DNA of 10,587 bases from ChocPot-Mid sp964511865 (GCA_964511865.1 CAZEHW010000118.1:1-10587); one strand, 5' to 3'; positions 1 to 7,307 are shown, numbered from the stretch's first letter. Notes: generated by a model not told the origin, from the letters alone. Program-made: numbers and translations.

Positions 1-1
1 C

Positions 2-1918
2 AAATCGGCTTTTTTGTTAGTATGTTTCGCTGTTTTGGTTTCCGGATACACTCAAAGTATCGAAAAAAAATATTCTATTGTTTTTGACTCAGGTAATAAA
101 TCAGAATTAAAAACTACTTTGATTAAAGGAAAGGAATATGTTAATCTCGATAATGTCTTTAGCTCTCTTTTCCCGGATGCCGATTACAACCAAGACCGGC
201 TTATTATCGGGTTTTCCGGTTGCAGCTTAATTTTTGCTCCAAATTACTTTATTGCTTTAAAGGATAAGAAAGGTATTCAAACGTATCAGATGAATGAACC
301 TGCAATTGTATCTTCCTCTAATCTTTTTATACCTGTTCAATCTTTATTAAAATCTTTGGAATCATTTAAAATATTTCAGATTACAAAAAACCAATATGTC
401 TTAAACGTTAAAAAACTTATGGAGACTTCGGGTATTTCTCAGAAAAAACCAGAACAACTGACTCCTGAAACTCCTCCAAACGTTTATATGCTGCCTCCCA
501 AACTCAACAGGAAAGGGCTTAAAAATGATGTATTGGAGAAGGGCAAAATCCAATTGGCTGATAATTCCAATAATAGTATTGCCATGCAGCCGCCCAAACA
601 AAATCTTAAAGGTTTGTGGTTTTTAAAGGTTTTTGCCGAACAAAAGAACGGATATATTGATTTGCATTTTATTGCCAATGCAATTATTGATGTTTATCAC
701 AGACCTGAATGTGATGGAAAGACCGTTATTCTCAGGATTCCAAATGCCAATAACAATATCACTGATTTTTCCAAAGCCGAGAGCGTTTATCCCATCGCAA
801 AAATCACTCCTTCTAAAGTCAGGCAATTTCAAATCTATACGCTGACTTTAAGCGATAATCTGGTTAAATGCACTTCGAGAAGGAATGGCGATAAGGAAAT
901 TATTTTCAGTTTGTATCCCGCAAACCCCCAAAAATCTTTGACTTCCAAAGAAGTCAAAGAAGAAAATAAAATTGAACCAACAGTTAAAGAAAAAGTTGAA
1001 GAAACTCCCATAGCAGATAAACCTGCGAAAGAAGAGGAGTCATTAAAAATTGAAAAACCTACAAAAAATGCAATAACTGCAAAACCTTATAACGCTGAAG
1101 AGTCTGTTAAAACAAATGAGGTTGGAAAACCTTTGAAAATTGATGAATCCTTCAAAACAGAAGAACAGCCAAAGTTAGGTACAATGACAATACCGAATAT
1201 CGAGAAAGAAAAAAAGAAATGGGAATTGGATGTGATTGTGCTCGACCCGGGACATGGAGGAAACGATGCCGGAGCTGTCGGAATCACAGGTGTATATGAG
1301 AAGAACATTTCCTTGAAGCTTGCGTTGAAAGTGAAAGAAATGTTAAATAATTCTATGCCAAAAACAAAAGTTGTTTTAACAAGAGAAGATGACAGATTTA
1401 TAGAGCTTTATAAGCGGGGACAAATAGCAAACAAAGCTGAAGGGAAATTATTTATAAGCATTCACCTGAATGCTGCAAACAGAAAACCATCTCCTGCCAA
1501 CGGGGTAGAGACCTACATTTTACGACCCGGCAAGAATGACGATGCTGTCAGGGTTGCAAATTTTGAAAACTCTGTTATCAAGTTCGAAAAGCAGACAGAT
1601 AAATACAAGAAACTGACTGATGAGGAAGTAATAATAGCAACTATGGCTCAAAGTGCATTCGTGAAATTCAGTGAGCTTTTTGCCAGATTACTTCAAGAAG
1701 AAGTTTGCAAAGTTACTAAACTCGAGGATAGGGGGGTTAAACAGGCAGGCTTTTATGTTCTGGTAGGTGCTTCAATGCCAAATGTATTATTTGAAGCATG
1801 TTTTCTTTCAAACGAAGGCGATGAACGCTTTGCTAATTCGGAAGCAGGCCAGAATAAAATTGCCAAAGGGATTGTTGATGCTATAATGAAATATGCAGAA
1901 GAATACGGAAAATATTGA
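2..1918 (+). CDS. N-acetylmuramoyl-L-alanine amidase (Amidase_3), 5'-partial
   Basis: This is a zinc-dependent periplasmic amidase that cleaves the bond between MurNAc and L-Ala in peptidoglycan, typically for daughter-cell separation. The frame is open to the left edge. The first possible start is a TTG at 14, but the hydrophobic stretch there lacks a charged n-region and a Lys codon precedes it, so the true start lies upstream. Numbering from that TTG: residues 1-13 are a signal-peptide core; about 20-137 resemble the copper-amine-oxidase-type stalk domain; about 200-302 resemble an AMIN domain (VILRIPNA strand); about 303-400 are a Lys/Glu/Pro-rich linker; the catalytic domain follows. Zinc ligands are visible as His414 (DPGHGG), Glu429 (YEKN) and His484 (SIHLN), and the catalytic Glu is Glu594 (LFEACFLSN). 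A helical insertion at about 515-560 is like that of divisome-regulated AmiA/B/C. The enzyme call is firm; the stalk and AMIN assignments are by eye. Confidence 0.92.
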   Translation, partial: KSAFLLVCFAVLVSGYTQSIEKKYSIVFDSGNKSELKTTLIKGKEYVNLDNVFSSLFPDADYNQDRLIIGFSGCSLIFAPNYFIALKDKKGIQTYQMNEPAIVSSSNLFIPVQSLLKSLESFKIFQITKNQYVLNVKKLMETSGISQKKPEQLTPETPPNVYMLPPKLNRKGLKNDVLEKGKIQLADNSNNSIAMQPPKQNLKGLWFLKVFAEQKNGYIDLHFIANAIIDVYHRPECDGKTVILRIPNANNNITDFSKAESVYPIAKITPSKVRQFQIYTLTLSDNLVKCTSRRNGDKEIIFSLYPANPQKSLTSKEVKEENKIEPTVKEKVEETPIADKPAKEEESLKIEKPTKNAITAKPYNAEESVKTNEVGKPLKIDESFKTEEQPKLGTMTIPNIEKEKKKWELDVIVLDPGHGGNDAGAVGITGVYEKNISLKLALKVKEMLNNSMPKTKVVLTREDDRFIELYKRGQIANKAEGKLFISIHLNAANRKPSPANGVETYILRPGKNDDAVRVANFENSVIKFEKQTDKYKKLTDEEVIIATMAQSAFVKFSELFARLLQEEVCKVTKLEDRGVKQAGFYVLVGASMPNVLFEACFLSNEGDERFANSEAGQNKIAKGIVDAIMKYAEEYGKY

Positions 1919-1958
1919 ATCTTTTGACAATGGATATTAGTATTAAAATTTCAATTTA

Positions 1959-1987
1959 TTGATAGACTCATACCGGTTATATATTTG
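1959..1987 (+). promoter_or_regulatory. Candidate Bacteroidota-type promoter for the lipoprotein
   Basis: TATATTTG at 1980-1987 matches the TAnnTTTG -7 consensus of Bacteroidota primary-sigma promoters. A TTG at 1959-1961 lies 18 bases upstream, slightly closer than the usual spacing to the -33 TTTG element. Transcription would start near 1994 and leave a leader of about 130 bases before the ATG at 2123. Such motifs occur by chance in AT-rich DNA, so this is tentative. Confidence 0.35.
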
Positions 1988-2034
1988 ATTATTCCAACTT
2001 ATTTTCTGCTTCATTAAATAAATAACGAGGTATA

Positions 2035-2089
2035 AACGTTTTAACTTATTAAATTGAGTAAATTTCTCAAATATTTTATTGAAAACGTT
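2035..2089. repeat. 8-bp inverted repeat in the lipoprotein leader
   Basis: AACGTTTT at 2035-2042 is matched by its reverse complement AAAACGTT at 2082-2089, with 39 bases between. Each arm contains the self-palindrome AACGTT. It could be a pair of protein-binding half sites or a weak long-loop RNA hairpin in the leader. Chance is possible at this base composition. Confidence 0.3.
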
Positions 2090-2122
2090 AATATTGATAC
2101 TTGGAAAAAATTAAATTATTTA

Positions 2123-4114
2123 ATGCGAAAATTATATTACATATTTTTATTGATTTTTATTTTAGGATGTGCTGAAGAAGACCCTAATCTGGTTAATCCG
2201 CCTCCTCAAAATGAAACAATAAATGTCAGATTTTTCAACCTAAGTGGAAATAACAAAGCTGCCAATTTGGTTTTAGATGGTAAAACTACCTTTGGTCCTG
2301 TTGATTATGGTTTATGCAGTGCTACGAATAATCCACCGGCTGACTCTTCATATGCTACTGTTGCTCAGGACGGTCAGGAGGTTTATCGTTTGAACAGGAA
2401 ATTGAGATTTTCCCGAAATAACTATTATACCGTATTTGCACTACCAACTGCCGAAAATGATACATTGCCGTATCGTGCTGTTGATACAATAATTGTTGCA
2501 TCCACACTGTCTGGTCTTATTGTTAAAGAATCATTTTCATATTTAAGGATGATTAATACTGTACCTAAACTGAAAAGAAGTTACTCTTTGAGGCAGGGAT
2601 GCCCTAATGGTGGCTCTTTAGCTTTAAATTTACAGTACAGAAAAGTCAGCCCACAAGCAGAAGTGTTTTCAGGTGGTACCCCTGTTTCAATACTTCGCAC
2701 AGAAGATAATAAAACTGAGATTCTTGGGTTATTTAATTTAGATCTGGAAGAAAAAAAGCAATATATGATTGTAGTCCTTCCCGATGGAGATGATGGAGAG
2801 CTTATATATCTCCTTGATGAATTCAATCAGGAAGCTAATCCAATTATTCCTCTTTTTAAAGAAGAGAATTTATCTACAAGCTTAAGAGCAATAAATCTTT
2901 CCGGAAGCACCGTCAGTTTTATTAAATATCCTGATTCGACTTTAACTGATGGAGTTATTCAGACATTAAACGGTAAATCTATTGGAGATTATACTTCGGT
3001 CAGTGCTTGTGGTGGACAATCCTTAGATACATTGGCTTGTCTGGTAGGAACAGATACAGCCGGTTCAATCAGTGCATCATTAAATGTTTCGGAAAAATAT
3101 ACATTACTTACATTNNNNNNNNNNAATGTTAAAGCAAAAACAACAGTTTTAGCCGAGCCATCAAGACTAAAAAGCAGTACTTCAGCTATTGTGAGGGTTG
3201 TTAATGCGTCATACAATCACAGCGAATTAATTGTTTCAATGGCGGCTCGGGATGATAATCCTTTTTCCGGTAGCGAAGATACATTGGGGTATCGTTCAGG
3301 TGATTTAATTTCTGAGAAAATTGCTTATGGGAACATTTCCCAGCCAAAAATCATTCTTCCCGGAAATGCTTTGCCTGTTACCGTATTTACAACAACAGAG
3401 CCGGCTAACTTAGTTTATACGACAATTGCAGATTTTGAAAGTGGCGGTAAATATTTATTATTAATAACAAGTGAACATCCTTCAGGAAAAACTATTTTAT
3501 ATTTAATAGAAGATGATGATAATTCAGGCAAAATGCTCGAACCTTTGCCTGATGCTGTCTTTATGCAATTTGTAAATTTGGTTCCGGGTGTTAAGCAGCT
3601 CCATATATCAATCAACCCGGTCCTGTCAAATGCTAAAATGAATTACGGAGCATCAGTTGCCACCATTGTTTCCGAAGGGATGCACAAATTGAGTGTTAAC
3701 GGCAAAGATACAACTTTAAATTTAAGTAGTGATAAAAGGTGTTTGTTTGTTTTTGCAGGAGATGAAACAAAGATTGATGTTTTACCATTTATTTACGAAC
3801 CTTTTACTGTTTCAACAGAATTCTATCAAAGAAGATTTATCAATGCCTGCCGGGAGGTTGAATTTATATCTGTTAAAGAAAACAAGGAAACATCATCACC
3901 TATTGCTGAAAGAATAAGATATGGGAATGAAACAAAAATGCAAAAAATTACATTAGACAGAAATTTAAGTTTGTTTTTTGTAAAAACAGAAAATGACTCA
4001 ACTCTTTATCGTGTAGATGACATGCCATTCCCTTTCGGGAAAAATTATACCATTATTTTTGGTGGTAGAAGCAAGGATAAGAGCTATTCTGTTGTGGTAC
4101 AGCAGGAATATTAG
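2123..4114 (+). CDS. Outer-envelope lipoprotein with six DUF4397-like repeats
   Basis: The function is unknown. The ATG at 2123 is preferred because it gives a clean lipoprotein signal (MRKLYYIF...), with lipobox ILGC and lipid-attached Cys16. A TTG at 2054 in the same frame would bury that signal behind 23 extra residues. The residues after Cys are acidic (AEEDP), which in Bacteroidota can favour surface export; that is inference. The mature part appears to hold six modules of roughly 85-125 residues, beginning near residues 34, 139, 254, 355, 479 and 567. Each opens with a strand such as VRFFNLSG, LRMINT, LRAINLSG, VRVVNAS, MQFVNLVPG or RRFINA. Most close with a Tyr-rich strand (YYTVFAL, QYMIVVL, KYTLL, KYLLLI, NYTIIFG). 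This is the DUF4397 beta-sandwich pattern, recognised by eye. Ten unknown bases interrupt module 3, but the frame agrees on both sides. It ends 62 bp before glnS and may be cotranscribed with it. Confidence 0.8.
   Translation: MRKLYYIFLLIFILGCAEEDPNLVNPPPQNETINVRFFNLSGNNKAANLVLDGKTTFGPVDYGLCSATNNPPADSSYATVAQDGQEVYRLNRKLRFSRNNYYTVFALPTAENDTLPYRAVDTIIVASTLSGLIVKESFSYLRMINTVPKLKRSYSLRQGCPNGGSLALNLQYRKVSPQAEVFSGGTPVSILRTEDNKTEILGLFNLDLEEKKQYMIVVLPDGDDGELIYLLDEFNQEANPIIPLFKEENLSTSLRAINLSGSTVSFIKYPDSTLTDGVIQTLNGKSIGDYTSVSACGGQSLDTLACLVGTDTAGSISASLNVSEKYTLLTXXXXNVKAKTTVLAEPSRLKSSTSAIVRVVNASYNHSELIVSMAARDDNPFSGSEDTLGYRSGDLISEKIAYGNISQPKIILPGNALPVTVFTTTEPANLVYTTIADFESGGKYLLLITSEHPSGKTILYLIEDDDNSGKMLEPLPDAVFMQFVNLVPGVKQLHISINPVLSNAKMNYGASVATIVSEGMHKLSVNGKDTTLNLSSDKRCLFVFAGDETKIDVLPFIYEPFTVSTEFYQRRFINACREVEFISVKENKETSSPIAERIRYGNETKMQKITLDRNLSLFFVKTENDSTLYRVDDMPFPFGKNYTIIFGGRSKDKSYSVVVQQEY
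3115..3124. other. Assembly gap (10 N)
   Basis: Ten undetermined bases lie inside the lipoprotein gene. Ten is a common placeholder size, so the true length is unknown. With the length as written, the reading frame is the same on both sides. Confidence 0.99.
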
Positions 4115-4117
4115 TTA

Positions 4118-4150
4118 GTGAAAAGTGAAAAGTGAAAAGTGAAAAGTGAA
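4118..4150 (+). repeat. Heptanucleotide tandem repeat (GTGAAAA x4.7)
   Basis: Four perfect copies of GTGAAAA run from 4118 to 4145, and a partial fifth, GTGAA, ends at 4150. The array fills the space between the lipoprotein stop and the glnS leader and ends 26 bases before the glnS ATG. One GTG, at 4132, is in frame with glnS but meets TGA at 4147, so the array does not extend the protein. Heptamer arrays are known in other bacteria as short tandemly repeated repetitive sequences. Slippage could change leader length, but there is no direct evidence that it does. Confidence 0.95.
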
Positions 4151-4167
4151 TTTGATTTAAAGAATAT

Positions 4168-4172
4168 AGGGA
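4168..4172 (+). promoter_or_regulatory. Weak Shine-Dalgarno site of glnS
   Basis: AGGGA stands four bases before the glnS ATG. The spacing is short. It is the most Shine-Dalgarno-like sequence close to any start in this window, and it supports the ATG at 4177. Confidence 0.4.
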
Positions 4173-4176
4173 AGCA

Positions 4177-5853
4177 ATGAACGGAGAAAATGAAGTAACG
4201 ACGCCGACAAATTTTATTAAGGCGATTATACGGGAAGATTTGAAAACAAATAAATGGGGTGGACGTATTCACACGCGCTTTCCACCTGAGCCAAACGGAT
4301 ACTTACACATTGGACATGCCAAATCAATTTGCCTGAATTTTGGTGTTGCCCATGAGTTCGGAGGTATTACTAATCTAAGATTTGACGATACAAATCCTAC
4401 AAAGGAAGATGTTGAATATGTTGATTCTATTAAAGAAGATGTACGTTGGCTTGGTTTTAGCTGGGATGACAGGGAATATTACGCTTCCGATTACTTTGAA
4501 CAACTTTACGAATATGCAGTTCAGTTAATTGAAAAAGGAAAAGCTTATGTCTGTGAACTTTCGGCCGAAGAAATAAAAAATACCCGAGGCACTTTGACTG
4601 AACCCGGAACTGACAGCCCATACCGTAACAGAAGCAAAGAAGAAAATTTTGAATTATTTACTAAAATGAGAAACGGTGAGTTTCCGGACGGCTCTAAAGT
4701 TCTAAGAGCTAAGATTGATATGAAATCAGGAAATTTGAATATGCGTGACCCTGTTATTTATAGAATTAAACATGCTGAACATCACCGGACAGGAAACAAA
4801 TGGTGCATTTATCCAATGTACGACTTTACTCATTGTCTTTCAGATTCTATTGAACGCATTACACATTCTCTTTGTACATTGGAATTTGAGGACCATAGAC
4901 TGCTTTATGATTGGTTTTTGGATGAATTAGATGTTTATCATCCTCAGCAAATCGAATTTGCAAGATTGAATCTAAGCTTTACTGTTATGAGCAAACGTCG
5001 TTTATTGCAACTCGTTGAAGAAAAATATGTTGACGGCTGGGATGACCCGCGTATGCCTACAATTTCGGGGTTAAGAAGAAAAGGTTATACTCCTGAATCG
5101 TTACGAATGTTTGCAGAAAGGATAGGAGTTGCTAAAAGAGAAAATGTTGTTGATTTGGCTCTTCTTGAATTTTGCATACGGGAAGATTTGAATAAAAATG
5201 CTCAAAGAGTTATGGCTGTACTTGATCCCATTAAATTAATCATAGATAATTATCCAGAGGATAAGGAAGAATTTTTAGATGCAATTAATAATCCTGAGCT
5301 TGAATCATCGGGAACAAGAAAAGTTCCATTTTCGAAAGAGCTATACATAGAAAGGGATGATTTTATGGAAAATCCTTCAAAGAAATTTTTCAGACTCTCT
5401 CTTGGAAATGAAGTTCGTCTTCGCTACGGATATTATATTACCTGCACCAATGTCATTAAAGACTCTGATGAAAATATTATCGAAATTCATTGTACATATG
5501 ACCCGGCGACTAAAGGCGGCTCTTCTCCCGATGGAAGAAGAGTAAAGGGAACTATCCATTGGGTTTCTGCAAAGCATTGTATTGATTCAGAAGTGCGTTT
5601 ATACGAAAATTTATTTTTAAATGAAGACCCTAAGGAATTTGAAAGATTTCAGGACAATCTGAATCCAAATTCTTTGCAGATTGTAAATGCAAAACTTGAG
5701 CCATTTTTGAAGGATGCCAAACCGGGAGACAAATTCCAATTTGAACGCAAAGGATATTTTTGTATTGATAAAAAATATACTTCTGAGGAAAAGCTTGTTT
5801 TCAACAGAACAGTTGGATTAAGAGATAGTTGGGCTAAAATGAGCGGCAAATAA
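4177..5853 (+). CDS. glnS: Glutaminyl-tRNA synthetase
   Basis: This class I synthetase charges tRNA-Gln with glutamine using ATP, in the cytoplasm. The product is 558 residues, close to the 554 of E. coli GlnRS, and looks complete. The Rossmann-fold ATP site shows PPEPNGYLHIGH (HIGH at 44-47), and the KMSKS loop is VMSKR at 270-274. The segment DGWDDPRMPTISGLRRKGYT just after that loop is highly characteristic of GlnRS, and the sequence continues into the C-terminal anticodon-binding beta-barrels. The ATG at 4177 has a weak AGGGA site and fits the family N-terminus. Most bacteria make Gln-tRNA indirectly with GatCAB, and bacterial GlnRS is generally held to derive from eukaryotes by ancient transfer. 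The gene follows the lipoprotein gene after 62 bp and converges on prfA. Confidence 0.97.
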   Translation: MNGENEVTTPTNFIKAIIREDLKTNKWGGRIHTRFPPEPNGYLHIGHAKSICLNFGVAHEFGGITNLRFDDTNPTKEDVEYVDSIKEDVRWLGFSWDDREYYASDYFEQLYEYAVQLIEKGKAYVCELSAEEIKNTRGTLTEPGTDSPYRNRSKEENFELFTKMRNGEFPDGSKVLRAKIDMKSGNLNMRDPVIYRIKHAEHHRTGNKWCIYPMYDFTHCLSDSIERITHSLCTLEFEDHRLLYDWFLDELDVYHPQQIEFARLNLSFTVMSKRRLLQLVEEKYVDGWDDPRMPTISGLRRKGYTPESLRMFAERIGVAKRENVVDLALLEFCIREDLNKNAQRVMAVLDPIKLIIDNYPEDKEEFLDAINNPELESSGTRKVPFSKELYIERDDFMENPSKKFFRLSLGNEVRLRYGYYITCTNVIKDSDENIIEIHCTYDPATKGGSSPDGRRVKGTIHWVSAKHCIDSEVRLYENLFLNEDPKEFERFQDNLNPNSLQIVNAKLEPFLKDAKPGDKFQFERKGYFCIDKKYTSEEKLVFNRTVGLRDSWAKMSGK

Positions 5854-5870
5854 AATTACTCCAATGATTA

Positions 5871-6947
5871 TCAGTTTCCGTGCTTAAGCAGTTCAGCTCT
5901 TTCGGCAATCTGTAGATTTTGAATAATTGGTTCGAGCTCGCCTATGATTACTTCTCTTAGTGAATAATTTTTTGCTTCTCCTTCGAGGCGATGGTCTGTA
6001 ACTCGGTTTTGAGGCCAATTATATGTACGGATTTTATCGGAGCGGTCACCGCTTTTCACCATAGATTTTCTGGTTGAAGAAATTTCGTCATGTTGTTTTT
6101 GCAATTCAAGGTCATAAAGTTTTGAACGAAGATAACTCATTGCTTTTTGTTTGTTTTTCAACTGACTTCTTTCTTCCTGGCATTTGACAACTATCCCAGT
6201 AGGAATATGTACAAGTCTAACAGCCGTTTCAACTTTATTTACGTTTTGTCCTCCTTTGCCGCCCGAACGAAAAATATCTGTTCTCAAATCTGCTTCATTT
6301 ATCTCTATATCTACATCTTCAGCTTCAGGTAACACTGCAACTGTTGCGGCAGAAGTATGCAATCTTCCGCTTGCTTCTGTTTCGGGAACACGCTGAACGC
6401 GATGCACACCGCTTTCAAATTTCATTGTCCCGAAAACTTCTTCACCGCTCAAGCTGAAAATTATTTCCTTAAAACCTCCCTTTTCACTTTCATTGAATTC
6501 CACTACTTCAAGAGTTAAATCTTTTTTCTCGGCAAATCTTTCGTACATATTAAATAAATCCCCGACAAAAAGACCGGCTTCATCGCCGCCGGTTCCTGCC
6601 CGAATCTCAACAATACAGTTTTTTGTGTCGTTTGGGTCTTTCGGGATTAATAGAAATCTTAATTCTTCATCAAGGAATTCTTTTTCCTTTTCCAAGGTTT
6701 CATTTTCCTCATAAGCCAGATCTTTTAAATCTTTTTCGGTAGATGCAGAGGCAATAAGTTCTTTATTAGATGATAAATCACTACTGATTTTTAAATATTT
6801 TTTTGCAGTTTCAACGATAGGTGTTAAACGTTTGAATTCTCTGGTAACTTCTTTGTACCGATTCATGTCGTTAACCACGTCAGGAGCATTTAGAAGCTTA
6901 GTAACTTCTTCGTATCGCTCAATTATTGATATTAATTTCTCTTCCAT
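5871..6947 (-). CDS. prfA: Peptide chain release factor 1
   Basis: RF1 recognises UAA and UAG stop codons in the ribosomal A site and triggers hydrolysis of the peptidyl-tRNA ester. The 358-residue product has the full family layout: an N-terminal helical domain, then the region opening with EIRAGTGGDEA, then the codon-reading domain with the PxT tripeptide as Pro188-Glu-Thr190 (VPETEASGR), then the catalytic GGQ at 232-234. A PxT motif rather than the SPF of RF2 marks it as RF1, and both motifs fall almost exactly where they do in E. coli RF1. The segment around GGQ reads SGGKGGQNVNK rather than the SGAGGQHVN type common in proteobacteria; that is a lineage variant, not a defect. No Shine-Dalgarno site precedes the ATG. 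The stop codon lies 17 bp from that of glnS. The usual neighbour, the methyltransferase gene prmC, is absent. Confidence 0.97.
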   Translation of the reverse strand: MEEKLISIIERYEEVTKLLNAPDVVNDMNRYKEVTREFKRLTPIVETAKKYLKISSDLSSNKELIASASTEKDLKDLAYEENETLEKEKEFLDEELRFLLIPKDPNDTKNCIVEIRAGTGGDEAGLFVGDLFNMYERFAEKKDLTLEVVEFNESEKGGFKEIIFSLSGEEVFGTMKFESGVHRVQRVPETEASGRLHTSAATVAVLPEAEDVDIEINEADLRTDIFRSGGKGGQNVNKVETAVRLVHIPTGIVVKCQEERSQLKNKQKAMSYLRSKLYDLELQKQHDEISSTRKSMVKSGDRSDKIRTYNWPQNRVTDHRLEGEAKNYSLREVIIGELEPIIQNLQIAERAELLKHGN

Positions 6948-6984
6948 TATTGTCGTTTTATGTAATTTCTTCTATATAAACTTA

Positions 6985-6992
6985 CAAAAATA
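6985..6992 (-). promoter_or_regulatory. Possible -7 box of the prfA promoter
   Basis: Read on the minus strand this is TATTTTTG, a match to TAnnTTTG, about 38 bases before the prfA ATG. No -33 TTTG is visible at the expected distance, so the call is weak. Confidence 0.25.
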
Positions 6993-7143
6993 ATGAAAAA
7001 TGTCTGAAATTTACTGATTTCATTGAAAATGAGATGTAAATTAATAATATGTACCAAATATTTTCTCAATATCATACGTCTATTAACATTATGAATTTTA
7101 AAAGAGTTTTATTGAGTATTTACTGACCGATTTATAGGGAAAA

Positions 7144-7162
7144 GTTAAATTTTCTTTAACTA
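7144..7162. repeat. Perfect 7-bp inverted repeat
   Basis: AGTTAAA and TTTAACT flank a 5-base spacer (TTTTC). It lies about 80-100 bases upstream of the -7 box, so if that promoter is right it acts as DNA, perhaps as an operator. It has no T-tract on either strand that would make it a terminator. Confidence 0.55.
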
Positions 7163-7174
7163 TATCATTTATAT

Positions 7175-7197
7175 TTATACAGAACAACTGTATAAAA
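7175..7197. repeat. Perfect 9-bp inverted repeat
   Basis: TTTATACAG and CTGTATAAA flank the 5-base spacer AACAA, a perfect palindrome of 9 bp per arm. It sits 12 bases after the previous palindrome and about 50 bases upstream of the -7 box. This is a typical size and place for a dimeric regulator site. An A-run follows on the plus strand, not a T-run, so it is not an intrinsic terminator for rightward transcription. Confidence 0.6.
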
Positions 7198-7204
7198 AAA
7201 TCAA

Positions 7205-7226
7205 TTGTTAATAGTGAGTTGTTAAT
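7205..7226 (+). repeat. Direct repeat TTGTTAAT x2, 14-bp period
   Basis: TTGTTAAT occurs at 7205-7212 and again at 7219-7226. The copies start 14 bases apart and lie immediately before the -7 box, overlapping the area where the -33 element should be. The arrangement would suit a regulator binding in tandem, but the words are AT-rich and could be chance. Confidence 0.4.
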
Positions 7227-7252
7227 TTTTCAACTTTTCTTTATTAACTTTG
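7219..7252 (+). promoter_or_regulatory. Promoter of the polysaccharide export operon
   Basis: TAACTTTG at 7245-7252 matches the Bacteroidota -7 consensus TAnnTTTG at every fixed position. The best -33 candidate is TTG at 7219-7221, 23 bases upstream, which is longer than the usual 19-21. Transcription would start near 7259 and give a leader of about 28 bases to the ATG at 7287 or 49 to the ATG at 7308. It is the best promoter match in the window. Confidence 0.5.
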
Positions 7253-7307
7253 TAGTTTATTAATTTTCTAATATTTTAAGTTTATTATGTATAAAGAGAT
7301 TAAGCCT

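Larger units (their letters stand above)
6948..7286. other. Divergent intergenic region, prfA / polysaccharide export gene
   Basis: This 339-base, very AT-rich spacer separates two genes transcribed away from each other. The left part, up to about 7140, holds little beyond a weak prfA -7 box and an 11-codon open frame at 7091-7126 that I do not call a gene. The right part, 7144-7252, holds two perfect inverted repeats, an 8-bp direct repeat and a full -7 box pointing right. Most recognisable regulatory sequence therefore serves the export operon. Confidence 0.8.

Noticed and set aside
1930..1962. 10-codon open frame MDISIKISIY between amidase and lipoprotein
   Set aside because: It is too short, low in complexity and overlaps the candidate promoter.
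2054..2122. TTG start adding 23 residues to the lipoprotein
   Set aside because: It would place the lipobox far from the N-terminus; the ATG at 2123 gives a normal lipoprotein signal.
2581..2826. 81-codon minus-strand open frame
   Set aside because: It lies wholly inside the lipoprotein gene, has no recognisable motif and no start context; it is a shadow frame.
4118..4150. Tandem repeat as a CRISPR array
   Set aside because: The unit is 7 bp with no spacers.
6147..6396. Plus-strand open frames across prfA
   Set aside because: They are antisense to the conserved GGQ-containing part of RF1; low-complexity Ser/Phe-rich translations are typical of shadows.
7091..7126. 11-codon open frame MNFKRVLLSIY in the divergent spacer, resembling the start of a signal peptide or a leader peptide
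   Set aside because: It is very short, has no ribosome site and lies upstream of the likely transcription start; chance is enough in AT-rich DNA.
7175..7197. The 9-bp palindrome as an intrinsic terminator
   Set aside because: There is no T-tract after the stem on either strand and the stem is AT-rich; no gene ends nearby.
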